Below, in pieces: positions 1 through 8,835 of a stretch of DNA of 64,000 nucleotides. The notes under the pieces are model-generated. The model saw only the letters and a program-made list of their open reading frames with translations. It did not search any database and had not been told where the DNA came from. Position 1 is the stretch's first letter, and the number at the start of each line of letters is the position of its first letter. Location of the stretch: assembly GCA_002240395.1 (NCBI GenBank), contig CP016836.1, positions 1,153,001-1,217,000 of the forward strand, read 5' to 3'. The position numbers and the translations under genes are program-made. The stretch is from Xanthomonas citri pv. mangiferaeindicae (GTDB lineage Bacteria > Pseudomonadota > Gammaproteobacteria > Xanthomonadales > Xanthomonadaceae).

Positions 1-682
1 TCCAGGCCTCGTTGACGATGCCCGGGATCGCGTCCTGCTTCCAGCCCAGCGCCGGCACCCACCACGAATGGATCACGTCGTCGGCGGTGACCACGAAGCG
101 GACCTTGGTGTCGGTCGGCAGCACCAGCGCATTGTCGACGTCGAGCAGGTAATGGCCGTGGGCATCGAGCTCGGCGCGCGTGGTGTCGCGGTTCTGCCGC
201 AGCCGGTCGCTCTCGCGGTCCAGGCGGCTGGTGAGGGTCACGTCCTCGCCCATGTACTCGTACTTCCACATCCACTGCACGCCGGTGACCTTGACCGTCA
301 TCTCGGCATCGCGGGTGTCGTACATGGCGATGAGCTTGCGCGTGGCCGGCACCGCCATGATGACCAGCAGCACGATCGGCACCACCGTCCAGATGATCTC
401 GGCGGTGGTGTTGTGGGTGAACTGCGCCGCGACTGCGCCGCGCGACTTGCGGAAACGGAACATCGCGACCGCCATCGCGCCGAACACCAGCACGCCGATG
501 CCCACGCAGATCCACAGCGCGAGCATGTGGGCGTCGTAGGCGTGCTGGGACGAGGCGGTGACGCCGCGCCCCATGTTCAGCTGCCACGGCTTGGGATCGG
601 CGGACTGCGCCAATGCACTTGCGGACAGCGCCATCGTGGCGAGCCCGCACATCCACAGCTTGAAACGACCGGCTTGCTTCAC
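1..682 (-). CDS. coxB: cytochrome c oxidase subunit II, 5' part
   Basis: Subunit II of the aa3-type terminal oxidase, which takes electrons from cytochrome c through a CuA centre on the periplasmic face. About 227 codons are visible; the gene runs off the left edge. It starts with GTG at 682 (VKQAGRFKLWMCG); an ATG two bases upstream is out of frame and closed at once by TGA. A signal sequence ends near ALAQS, then come the two membrane helices (around LALWICVGIGVLVFGAMAV and IIWTVVPIVLLVIMAV) and the start of the cupredoxin domain (TGVQWMWKYEY, then HSWWVPALGWKQDAIPG). These are the usual CoxB landmarks. The CuA Cys-x3-Cys motif lies outside the window. The other oxidase genes should follow to the left. 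Confidence 0.93.
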   Translation of the reverse strand, partial: MKQAGRFKLWMCGLATMALSASALAQSADPKPWQLNMGRGVTASSQHAYDAHMLALWICVGIGVLVFGAMAVAMFRFRKSRGAVAAQFTHNTTAEIIWTVVPIVLLVIMAVPATRKLIAMYDTRDAEMTVKVTGVQWMWKYEYMGEDVTLTSRLDRESDRLRQNRDTTRAELDAHGHYLLDVDNALVLPTDTKVRFVVTADDVIHSWWVPALGWKQDAIPGIVNEAW

Positions 683-1003
683 ATCGAACCCCAATGCCTG
701 AGCTGGCGTTGTCTGGCGGGAACGCGTCCGTCCTCGCCCGGCCCAAGGGGCACCGGAACGACTGCGCAGGAGCGGCGGCGTACTGCGATAACGAATGAAT
801 GTTAGCTGTCCGCGCTCTGCTGCGGCAACCTGTCGCAGTCTGCGCGCTTCAGCCGCGCCGCAGCGCCGTTCTCGCGGCCGCTTCATGCTGCGACGCAGCA
901 TTCGCGTCCCCCGACACCGATGCCGACGGGCCGCACCTCGCAGGGCACCAAGCGTCGCGACCTGCACGCCGTCGGCATCGCATTATTATGAATACGCAAG
1001 GGC
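683..1003. other. gap between coxB and the repeat field, no gene seen
   Basis: About 320 bases upstream of coxB. No open frame here has a recognisable product. It should hold the coxB promoter, but no convincing -35/-10 pair could be assigned. The short repeats begin at about 1004. Confidence 0.4.
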
Positions 1004-2165
1004 GCCACCTCCCCCGCCCGCGGGGAGGTCGGCACGCGTAGCGGGCCGGGTGGGGGCATGGGCCGTCACGCAGCAGCGCCACCATCCCTGCCTTCCACCC
1101 GCGAAGGTGCAATGTCCCGTAAACGGAAGGGTGCGAAGCCCCCACCGCGCGCACTTACCTCCCCCCGCGCGCGGAAGGATCGCGCTACCGATTACACGCG
1201 GATAACTGCTCCTGTCACCTCCCCGCGCGCGCGGGGAGGATGCATACAGCCTGTTCCGGCGGCTTGGCGGCATCGTCACCTCCCCGCGCGCGCGGGGAGG
1301 ATCGGTAACGTCGCGCCCGACGAGGCCGAACGCGCCCTCACCTCCCCCGCCCGCGGGGGAGGTCGATGCCGCAGGCATCGGGTGGGGGCTTGGGCTTGCC
1401 GAGAGCAGCGCCCCCTCCCCAGCCCTCCCCCGCGATGCGGGGGAAGGAGACAAGCGTGCGTGCTGCATCACCTCCTCCGCAGCGCGGGGAGGTCGATGCC
1501 GCAGGCATCGGGTGGGGGCTTGGGCTTGCCACGAGCAGCGCCCCCTCCCCAGCCCTCCCCCGCGATGCGCGGGAGGGAGACAAGCGTGCGTGCTGCATCA
1601 CCTCCCCCGCCCGCGTGGGAGGTCGGTGCCGTAGGCATTGGGTGGGGCTTGGGCTTGCCACGAGCAGCGCCCCCTCCCCAGCCCTCCCCCGCGATGCGCG
1701 GGAGGGAGACAAGCGTGCGTGCTGCATCACCTCCCCCGCCCGCGTGGGAGGTCGGTGCCGTAGGCATTGGGTGGGGGCTTGGGCTTGCCACGAGCAGCGC
1801 CCCCTCCCCAGCCCTCCCCCGCGATGCGCGGGAGGGAGACAAGCGTGCGTGCTGCATCATCTCTTCCGCAGCGCGGGGAGGTCGATGCCGCAAGCATCGG
1901 TGGGGGCTTGGGCTTGCAGCGAGCAGCGCCCCCTCCCCAGCCCTCCCCGCGATGCGCGGGAGGGAGACAAGCGTGCGTGCTGCATCACCTCCCCCGCCCG
2001 CGTGGGAGGTCGGTGCCGTAGGCATTGGGTGGGGGCTTGGGCTTGCCACGAGCAGCGCCCCCTCCCCAGCCCTCCCCCGCGATGCGGGGGAGGGAGACAA
2101 GCGTGCGTGGCGCATCACCTCCCCCGCCCGCGGGGGAGGTCGATGCCGCAGGCATCGGGTGGGGG
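1004..2165. repeat. large field of G+C-rich palindromic repeats
   Basis: A first composite unit (about 1004-1150), then a short-period array (1154-1336), then about seven tandem units of roughly 130 bases starting near 1338, 1469, 1600, 1727, 1857, 1985 and 2115. Each long unit has three hairpins: H1, CACCTCCCCCGC plus GCGGGGGAGG; H2, for example GATGCC-GCA-GGCATC, followed by GGTGGGGG; H3, CAGCCCTCCCCCGC-GAT-GCGGGGGAGGG. Open frames run through the array because it lacks stops, but they are translations of repeat (peptides such as PSPALPRDAGEG) and not proteins. The same family recurs at 5578, 7933, 14421, 14791, 15493, 16906 and 47333. Confidence 0.9.
1154..1362. repeat. short-period palindromic array, CRISPR-like spacing
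   Basis: Four copies of a palindromic unit spaced about 60-62 bases apart. Copies 2 (1214-1240) and 3 (1275-1301) are identical over 27 bases (GTCACCTCCCCGCGCGCGCG then GGGAGGA). Copy 1 (1154-1179) is degenerate, and copy 4 (about 1337-1362) grades into the long-unit repeat. The intervening segments, 1180-1213, 1241-1274 and 1302-1336, are 34, 34 and 35 bases and unlike one another. No cas gene or leader is seen. The core matches H1 of the dispersed repeat, so this is most likely a variant of that family. Confidence 0.6.
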
Positions 2166-2266
2166 CACGGCCGCCCCGGACGTTTCCCAACCGCCATCGC
2201 ACTCCGCCCCACCCGGCCTATCATGCGACGGGCGCGCGCCCTAGAATTCAGCTTCTGTTCCCGCCG

Positions 2267-5200
2267 GTGCGCCTCTTGAACGCCAGCCCGTCCCCCGCCT
2301 TCGCGGCGGTTCCTCTCCCGCCGCTGCGCGCGGCGATCACCGACGCCTGGACGCGCGATGAGACCCTGCATGTGCGCGAACTGCTCGCGCAGGCGCGGCA
2401 GCCGGACGCCGACCGTGCCGCGATCCAAGCCACCGCCGCCGACCTGGTCCGCCGGGTGCGCCTGCGCGCCCAGGACCGCGGCGCGATCGAAGCCTTCATG
2501 CAGCAGTACGACCTCGGCAGCGAGGAAGGCGTGCTGCTGATGTGCGTGGCCGAGGCACTGCTGCGCATTCCCGACCAGGACACCGCCGACAAGCTGATCC
2601 GCGACAAGCTCGGCGAAGCGGACTGGAAGAAGCACATGGGCCAGTCGGACTCGGTGCTGGTCAACGCCTCGACCTGGGGGCTGATGCTGACCGGCCGGCT
2701 GGTCGATCTGGCCGACGAGACCAAGCGCAACGTCCACGGCGCGTTCAAGCGACTGGTCGGGCGTGTCGGCGAGCCGGTGATCCGGCTGGCGGTGCGCCAG
2801 GCGATGCGGATCATGGGCCACCAGTTCGTCATGGGGCGCACCATCGGCGAAGCGCTGACGCGCTCGCGCAAGGGTGCCAACGCCGCCTACCGCTATTCGT
2901 TCGACATGCTCGGCGAGGCCGCACTGACCCAGCGCGATGCCGACCGTTATCTGAAGGCCTATCAGGACGCGATCGACGCGATCGGGAAGAGCCATGCCTC
3001 CAGCCATCGCCAAGGCGATGGCGCGGGCAGCGTCAGCGACGAGATCGCCGCGCCGTCGATCTCGGTCAAGCTCTCGGCCCTGCATCCGCGCTACGAGCAC
3101 GCCAAACACGCGCGCGTGCTGGCCGAGCTGGCACCGCGGCTGGCTGAACTGGCCCAGCGCGCGAAGGGTTATCGCATCGGCCTGACCGTCGACGCGGAAG
3201 AAAGCGACCGCCTGGAGTTGTCGCTGGACGTCATCGAGGCCGCGCTGCGCACGCCGTCGCTGGCCGGCTGGGAAGGCTTTGGCATCGTCGTGCAGGCCTA
3301 CCAGAAGCGCGCGCCGTTCGTGATCGATTGGATCGCCGCGCTCGCCCGCGATCTGGGCCGGCGCATCCCGGTGCGCCTGGTCAAGGGCGCGTACTGGGAC
3401 AGCGAGGTCAAGCGCGCCCAGGTCGAGGGCCATCCGGGCTACCCGGTGTTCACACGCAAGCCCAACACCGACGTCAGCTACCAGGCCAATGCGCGCCGCC
3501 TGCTGTCGGCGACCGACGCGATCTACCCGATGTTCGCCACCCACAACGCGCAGACCATCGCCGCGGTGCACCGCTTGGCCGGCACGCTGCTGGGTCCGCG
3601 CACCGCCGGCACGCCGCACCGCTTCGAGTTCCAGAAGCTGCACGGCATGGGCGACGACCTCTACGCCGAGGTCATTCCAGCCGACCGCCTCGACGTGCCA
3701 TGCCGAGTGTATGCACCGGTCGGCTCGCACGAGGACCTGCTGCCGTACCTGGTGCGCCGCCTGCTCGAGAACGGCGCCAACTCCAGCTTCGTCAACCGCA
3801 TCAGCGATGAGGACGTCGCGATCGACGATCTGATCCGCGATCCGGTCGAGGTTGTCGCCGGTTTTGCGTCCATTCCCCACCCCCGCATTCCGCTGCCGGT
3901 CGACCTCTACCGCAGCCAGTCCTTCGACAGGAGCAACTCCATGGGCGTCAACCTCGCCAACGACGCGCAGCTCGCCACGCTCGCCGAGCAGATCCGCAGC
4001 GCGCCGACGACGTGGACGGCGACGCCGCTGGTGCCCGGCGCCACAGCGACGGGTGCCAAGACCGAGGTCACCAATCCCGCCGACCGCCGCGTACGCGTGG
4101 GCGAGTGGACCGCCGCCGACACCGCCACGGTCGAGCGCGCGCTGGCCAACGCGGTCGCCGCGCAACCGGGCTGGGATGCCACGCCGGTCGCCTCGCGCGC
4201 GGCGATCCTCGAGCATGCCGCCGACCTGCTCGAGCAGCGCATGCCGCAGTTCATCGCGCTGTGTACCCGCGAGGCCGGCAAGACGATCCCCGACGGCGTC
4301 GCCGAAGTCCGCGAAGCGGTCGACTTCCTGCGCTACTACGCCGGCCAGGCGCGCACGGCGTTCGTGCCCGAGGCGCTGCCCGGCCCGACCGGGGAGTCGA
4401 ACGCGCTGCAGCTGTCGGGCCGCGGCGTGTTTGTGTGCATCAGCCCCTGGAACTTCCCGCTGGCGATCTTCGCCGGCCAGATCGCGGCGGCGCTTGCGGC
4501 CGGCAACAGCGTGATCGCCAAGCCCGCCGAACAGACCACGCTGGTCGGCTTCGAGGCGGTGAAGCTGCTGCACGAAGCCGGCATTCCGAAGGACGTGCTG
4601 CAGTACCTGCCCGGCGACGGCGCCACCGTCGGCGCGTCGCTGACCTCCGACCCGCGCGTGGCCGGCGTCGCCTTCACCGGCTCGACCGACACCGCACGCG
4701 CGATCAACCGCGCGCTGGCCGCGCGCGATGCCGCGATCGGCGTGCTGATCGCCGAGACCGGCGGCCAGAACGCGCTGATCGCCGACTCCTCGGCGCTGCC
4801 CGAGCAACTGGTCAAGGACGCGCTGGCCTCGGCGTTCACCTCTGCCGGCCAGCGCTGCTCGGCCGCGCGCGTGCTGTACGTGCAGGACGACATCGCCGAC
4901 AAGGTGATCGGCATGATCGCCGGCGCCATGAAGGAACTGACCGTCGGCGACCCGGCGCTGCTGTCGACCGACGTCGGCCCGGTGATCGATCCCGACGCGA
5001 AGGCGCTGCTCGACGAGCACGCTGCGCGGATGCAGGGCGCGGCCAAGCCGATCGCCGAGGCCCGACTCGGATCCGGCACCGAGCACGGCACGTTCTTCGC
5101 CCCGCGCGCCTGGGAACTGCAGTCACTGTCGCAGCTCACGCGCGAGAACTTCGGCCCCGCACTGCACGTGATCCGCTGGAAGGGCGACCAGCTCGACGCG

Positions 5201-5494
5201 GTCGTCGACGCGATCAACGCCACCGGCTTCGGCCTGACGCTGGGCATCCACTCGCGCATCGATGAAACCGTGGAGCGGATCATCCAGCGCGCGAAGGTCG
5301 GCAACATCTACGTCAACCGCAACCAGATCGGCGCCGTCGTCGGCGTGCAGCCGTTCGGCGGCCAGGGCCAGTCCGGCACCGGCCCCAAGGCCGGCGGCCC
5401 GCACTACCTGCCGCGCTTCGCGACCGAGAAGACCGTCACCATCAACACCACCGCCGCCGGCGGCAACGCCTCCCTGCTGACGTTGGGTGAGTAG
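2267..5494 (+). CDS. putA: bifunctional proline dehydrogenase / P5C dehydrogenase PutA
   Basis: Oxidises L-proline to glutamate in two steps: an FAD proline dehydrogenase domain, then an NAD-dependent glutamate-semialdehyde dehydrogenase domain. Numbered from GTG 2267 (about 1075 residues), the PRODH barrel shows SISVKLSALHPRYEHAK near 264, RLVKGAYWDSEVKRAQ near 368 and EFQKLHGMGDDLY near 454. The ALDH part shows CISPWNFPLAIFAGQIAAAL near 723, catalytic Glu in ETGGQN near 830 and catalytic Cys in GQRCSA near 864. It lacks the N-terminal ribbon-helix-helix of E. coli PutA (1320 residues), so it should be an enzyme and not a repressor. No in-frame ATG lies near the start: GTG 2267 or TTG 2276 are the candidates, neither with a clear ribosome site. 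The open frame continues upstream into repeats, which is artefact. Confidence 0.95.
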   Translation: MRLLNASPSPAFAAVPLPPLRAAITDAWTRDETLHVRELLAQARQPDADRAAIQATAADLVRRVRLRAQDRGAIEAFMQQYDLGSEEGVLLMCVAEALLRIPDQDTADKLIRDKLGEADWKKHMGQSDSVLVNASTWGLMLTGRLVDLADETKRNVHGAFKRLVGRVGEPVIRLAVRQAMRIMGHQFVMGRTIGEALTRSRKGANAAYRYSFDMLGEAALTQRDADRYLKAYQDAIDAIGKSHASSHRQGDGAGSVSDEIAAPSISVKLSALHPRYEHAKHARVLAELAPRLAELAQRAKGYRIGLTVDAEESDRLELSLDVIEAALRTPSLAGWEGFGIVVQAYQKRAPFVIDWIAALARDLGRRIPVRLVKGAYWDSEVKRAQVEGHPGYPVFTRKPNTDVSYQANARRLLSATDAIYPMFATHNAQTIAAVHRLAGTLLGPRTAGTPHRFEFQKLHGMGDDLYAEVIPADRLDVPCRVYAPVGSHEDLLPYLVRRLLENGANSSFVNRISDEDVAIDDLIRDPVEVVAGFASIPHPRIPLPVDLYRSQSFDRSNSMGVNLANDAQLATLAEQIRSAPTTWTATPLVPGATATGAKTEVTNPADRRVRVGEWTAADTATVERALANAVAAQPGWDATPVASRAAILEHAADLLEQRMPQFIALCTREAGKTIPDGVAEVREAVDFLRYYAGQARTAFVPEALPGPTGESNALQLSGRGVFVCISPWNFPLAIFAGQIAAALAAGNSVIAKPAEQTTLVGFEAVKLLHEAGIPKDVLQYLPGDGATVGASLTSDPRVAGVAFTGSTDTARAINRALAARDAAIGVLIAETGGQNALIADSSALPEQLVKDALASAFTSAGQRCSAARVLYVQDDIADKVIGMIAGAMKELTVGDPALLSTDVGPVIDPDAKALLDEHAARMQGAAKPIAEARLGSGTEHGTFFAPRAWELQSLSQLTRENFGPALHVIRWKGDQLDAVVDAINATGFGLTLGIHSRIDETVERIIQRAKVGNIYVNRNQIGAVVGVQPFGGQGQSGTGPKAGGPHYLPRFATEKTVTINTTAAGGNASLLTLGE

Positions 5495-5577
5495 CCACGG
5501 CTTGCGCGGCATGCCGCGCGCGGCTGCGAACGCCCGCCATGCTTTGGCGGGCCAAGTGAGTGAACCGCTCATCATCG

Positions 5578-6040
5578 CCACCTCCCCCGCCCGCGGGGAG
5601 GTCGGCACGCGTAGCGGGCCGGGTGGGGGCACGGGCCGTCCACGCAGAAGCCCCCCATCCAACCTTCCACCCGTGAAGGGCGCAATGCCCCGCGATTCGG
5701 GCAAGGAGCAAAGCGGGCCACCGCGCACGCGTAACCTCCCCCACCCGCGGAGGAGGTCGGCACGCGCAGCGGGCCGAGTAGGGCACGGGCCGTTGCGCAC
5801 AAGCGCCCCCCATCCCAACCTTCCCCCGCGATGCGGGGGAAGGAGCAAAGCGGGCACCGCGCACGCGTCACCTCCCCCGCTCGCGGGGAGGTCGGCACGC
5901 GTAGCGGGCCGGGTGGGGGCACGGGCCGTCGTGCAGAAGCGCCCCCATCCCAACCTTCCACCCGTAAAGGGCGCAATGCCCCGTAAACGGGGGAAGGAGC
6001 AAAGCAGCACAGCGCACGCGCCACCTTCCCCACCACGGAA
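5578..6040. repeat. palindromic repeat array between putA and the deacetylase
   Basis: Three and a bit units of about 145 bases, filling the gap between two convergent genes. Units begin CACCTCCCCCGC...GCGGGGAGGTCGG and contain GGGCCGGGTGGGGGCACGGG, then CCAACCTTCCACCCGTGAAG with GGGCGCAATGCCCCG. Same family as the field at 1004-2165, but the second hairpin is replaced by GGCACGCGTAGCGGGCC. Confidence 0.88.
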
Positions 6041-6054
6041 CGCACCAGGCATCC

Positions 6055-6852
6055 TCACCGCGCGAGGTCGTCGGCCCCTTCCGTCGGCGCAGTCGGCAGC
6101 ACGGTCCGCAGCCCGCGGGCCTGCAACCGCGCGAGCACCCCGGCGACCATCTCGACGTTGCGGCCGTGGCGCGCGCCCTCGTGCAGCAACACGATCGCGC
6201 CCGGCGCCAGATCCGCGTCGATGCGCGCGACGACCTTCGCTGCGTCGCTCTCTACCGCGTCGAAGCCGCGCGCGCTCCAGCCCACGCGCGCCAGGCCGGC
6301 GTCGCGCAATGGCGCGTGCACAAACGGATTGCTGTGGCCGACCACCGACCGAAACCACACCGGCGCCCGCCCGGCGATCGTCGTCAACGTGCGCTGGCAA
6401 TCCGCGATTTCGCGGCGCATCTGCCTCGGCCCGAGTGCCCAGAACATGGCCTGCGGATGCCGATGGCTGTGGTTGCCGATGTCGTGCCCACGCGCGACGA
6501 TCTCGCGCACCAACGCCGGACGCGCGGCCGCGCGTTCGCCCACGAGGAAGAACGTCGCCCGCGCCGCGTGCGCATCGAGCAGGTCGAGCAGCGGCCGGGT
6601 GTCGTCCGATGGGCCATCGTCGATGGTCAGCCAGACCCCGGTCTCGCCCTCGGGCAGGCGCCGAAGTACCGGCCCGTACAGCCGCGAGCCGGGCGCCAGC
6701 ACGCCCCACAGGCACAGCGCATGGCTGGCCAGCAGCAGCGGCAACCCGACCTGCCAGCCCCATTGCCACCATACCCACGCGATCACGGCCTGGGAGGCGA
6801 GCACCAGCGGCAGCCACAGGTGCGGGCAACGGGGCGGACGATGCGGCGACAT
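6055..6852 (-). CDS. polysaccharide deacetylase (NodB domain) membrane protein
   Basis: Carbohydrate esterase family 4 member, expected to remove N-acetyl groups from a polysaccharide or peptidoglycan. From ATG 6852 (MSPHRPPRCPHLW, 265 residues) two hydrophobic segments come first (LWLPLVLASQAVIAWVW and GLPLLLASHALCLWGVL), then the NodB domain with metal-binding motif 1 TIDDGPSDDT, motif 2 HDIGNHSHRHP, then WFRSVVGHSNP and a late LLHEG. The key Asp and His residues are all present, so it should be active. An upstream ATG at 6885 would add 11 residues without support. It reads toward putA, with a repeat array between. The real substrate is not shown by context. Confidence 0.85.
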   Translation of the reverse strand: MSPHRPPRCPHLWLPLVLASQAVIAWVWWQWGWQVGLPLLLASHALCLWGVLAPGSRLYGPVLRRLPEGETGVWLTIDDGPSDDTRPLLDLLDAHAARATFFLVGERAAARPALVREIVARGHDIGNHSHRHPQAMFWALGPRQMRREIADCQRTLTTIAGRAPVWFRSVVGHSNPFVHAPLRDAGLARVGWSARGFDAVESDAAKVVARIDADLAPGAIVLLHEGARHGRNVEMVAGVLARLQARGLRTVLPTAPTEGADDLAR

Positions 6853-6981
6853 GGCGCGCATCATGCCATCGTGGCCGCCGCGCACCGCAGCATTCCGTCA
6901 GCGCGACCACCGGTCGCGGGCTTGCGTGGGCGGCCCCGCGCTACCATGTCGGTCTTCCCGCCTGTTCCAGGATGTTCTGCC

Positions 6982-7911
6982 ATGTCCCTCGATCCCGCCC
7001 TCCGCACCCGCATCGAGACCCTGCTGCAGGGCAACCGCGCCGTGCTGTTCATGAAGGGCTCGCCGATGGCGCCGCAGTGCGGCTTCTCGGCCAAGGCCGT
7101 GTCCGCGCTCGACGCGGTCGGCGTCGACTACGCCCATGTCAACGTGCTGGAAGACGGCGAGATCCGCGAAGGCATCAAGGTCTACGGCGAATGGCCGACG
7201 ATCCCGCAGCTTTACGTCGACGGCGAACTGGTCGGCGGCAGCGACATCATCGAGCAGATGGCCGGCAGCGGCGAACTGCACGGGCTGTTCGGCGTCGAGG
7301 CCCCCGACCGCACACCGCCGACGATCGCGATCACGCTGCCCGCGCGCGAGATGATCACCAAGGCACTGGCCGATGCCGGCGGCGACTACGCGCTGCAGAT
7401 CGACATCGACCGCAATTTCCGCGCCCGCCTGCAGCTGGCGCCGCGCAACCCGTCGGCGATCGTCAGCGACGTCGCCGGCCTGCTGGTGCAGTTCGACCTG
7501 GCCAGCGCGCGCCGCGCCGAAGGCCTGACGATCGATTTCGCCGACGACATCCGCGGCCGCGGCCTGGTCATCGACAACCCGAACGCGCCCAAGACGGTCC
7601 AGGAGATCGCGCCGACCGAAGCCGACGACCGGATCGCCGCCGGCAAGCTCACGCTGGTCGATGTCCGGCCGCCGGAAGAGCGCGCCACGGCCTCGGTCTC
7701 GCGCCCGTTCGAAGTGCTCGACGGCGACGGCATCCAGCGACTGCAGGCGCTGCCCAAGGACACCCCGCTGGCCTTCCTGTGCCACCACGGCGGCCGCAGC
7801 CTCCAGGCCGCCGAGCACTTCCGCAACCAGGGCTTCACCCACGTCTACAACGTCACCGGCGGCATCGATGCCTGGAGCGACAGCGTCGACGGCGGCGTGC
7901 CGAAGTACTGA
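6982..7911 (+). CDS. Grx4-family monothiol glutaredoxin fused to a rhodanese domain
   Basis: 309 residues. Residues 1-105 are a monothiol glutaredoxin with the CGFS active site (Cys about 33) in GSPMAPQCGFSAKAV and WPTIPQLYVDGELVGGSDII, the class that binds [2Fe-2S] clusters with glutathione. The middle (about 110-200) has a region like the A-type/NifU-related accessory segment (LPAREMITKALADAGGDYAL, IDFADDIRGRGLVIDNPNAP). The last 100 residues are a rhodanese domain with FLCHHGGRS (active Cys about 267) and VTGGIDAWS. A role in Fe-S cluster trafficking or persulfide handling follows from the families. Start: ATG 6982; longer upstream frames are not supported. Confidence 0.9.
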   Translation: MSLDPALRTRIETLLQGNRAVLFMKGSPMAPQCGFSAKAVSALDAVGVDYAHVNVLEDGEIREGIKVYGEWPTIPQLYVDGELVGGSDIIEQMAGSGELHGLFGVEAPDRTPPTIAITLPAREMITKALADAGGDYALQIDIDRNFRARLQLAPRNPSAIVSDVAGLLVQFDLASARRAEGLTIDFADDIRGRGLVIDNPNAPKTVQEIAPTEADDRIAAGKLTLVDVRPPEERATASVSRPFEVLDGDGIQRLQALPKDTPLAFLCHHGGRSLQAAEHFRNQGFTHVYNVTGGIDAWSDSVDGGVPKY

Positions 7912-7932
7912 TCCTGCGGCACCGCGCGCGCA

Positions 7933-8706
7933 GCCCTCCTCCGCATCGCGGGGGGAGGTGGCGCGCATCGCGCCGGGTGGGGGCATGGGCCTGTCGCGCA
8001 GAAGCGCCCCCATCCCAACCTTCCACCCATGAAGGGCGCAATGCCCCGCGTTGCGGGGGAAGGAGCCGAGCACACCGCGCGAGCTGGTACCTCCTCCGCA
8101 TGGCGGGAGAAGGAGCCAAGCGCAGCGCACGGGCAGCACCTCCTCCGCATCGCAGGGGAAGCAGCCAGCGCACCGCGCGAGCTGGTACCTCCTCCGCATC
8201 GCGGGGGAGGTCGGCGCGCATCGTGCGCCGGGTGGGGGCATGGGCTGTCGCGCACAAGCGCCCCCCATCCCAGCCTTCCCCCGCAAGGCGGGGGAAGGAG
8301 CCGAGCGCACCCCGTGAGCTGGTGCCTCCTCCGCATGGCGGGAGAAGGCGCCAAGCGCAGCGCAGGCAGTACCTCCTCCGCATCGCGGGGGAGGTCGGCG
8401 CGCATCGCGCGCCGGGTGGGGGCATGGGCCTGTCGCGCAGAAGCGCCCCCATCCCAACCTTCCCCCGCATCGCGGGGGAAGGAGCAGGACGCATCGCGCG
8501 GGCAGTACCTCCTCCGCATCGCGGGGGAGGTCGGCGCGCATCGCGCGCCGGGTGGGGGGCATGGGCTGTCGCGCACAAGCGCCCCCATCCCGATCTTCTC
8601 CCGCGTTGCGGGGGAAGGAGCCAAACACACCGGAGAGCTGGTGCCTCCTCCGCATGGCGGGGGAAGGAGTCAAAGCTGGCATCTCTCCCACGTTGCAGGG
8701 GAAGGC
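7933..8706. repeat. palindromic repeat array before the GGDEF gene
   Basis: Fills the gap between two co-directional genes. Mixed units: hairpins such as CCTCCTCCGC-ATC-GCGGGGGAGG, H2 as GGCGCGC-ATC-GCGCGCC (for example near 8396 and 8528), GGTGGGGGCATGGGC, and H3 as CAACCTTCCCCCGC-ATC-GCGGGGGAAGG. Short truncated units (TGGTACCTCCTCCGCAT...) sit between full ones. Apparent open frames across it are repeat translations. Confidence 0.88.
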
Positions 8707-8835
8707 GCAAGTCGCATCGCGTGGGGCGCGCACTCAAGTTCGCCGCCGCGCGGCCGATATCGCTTGCGATCAGTCGCAGTCCGCCACGCCCCCGGTGCGT
8801 GACGACCCCGGTTGCCTTTCGATGACGTGGCCTCC

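Noticed and set aside
795..1205. Short plus-strand frames between coxB and the repeats
   Set aside because: Composed of repeat and Arg/Pro/Ala-rich text without a start signal or homologous feature.
1985..5086. Minus-strand 1033-codon frame opposite putA
   Set aside because: Shadow of putA produced by high G+C; sequence is Arg/Gly/His-rich with no domain.
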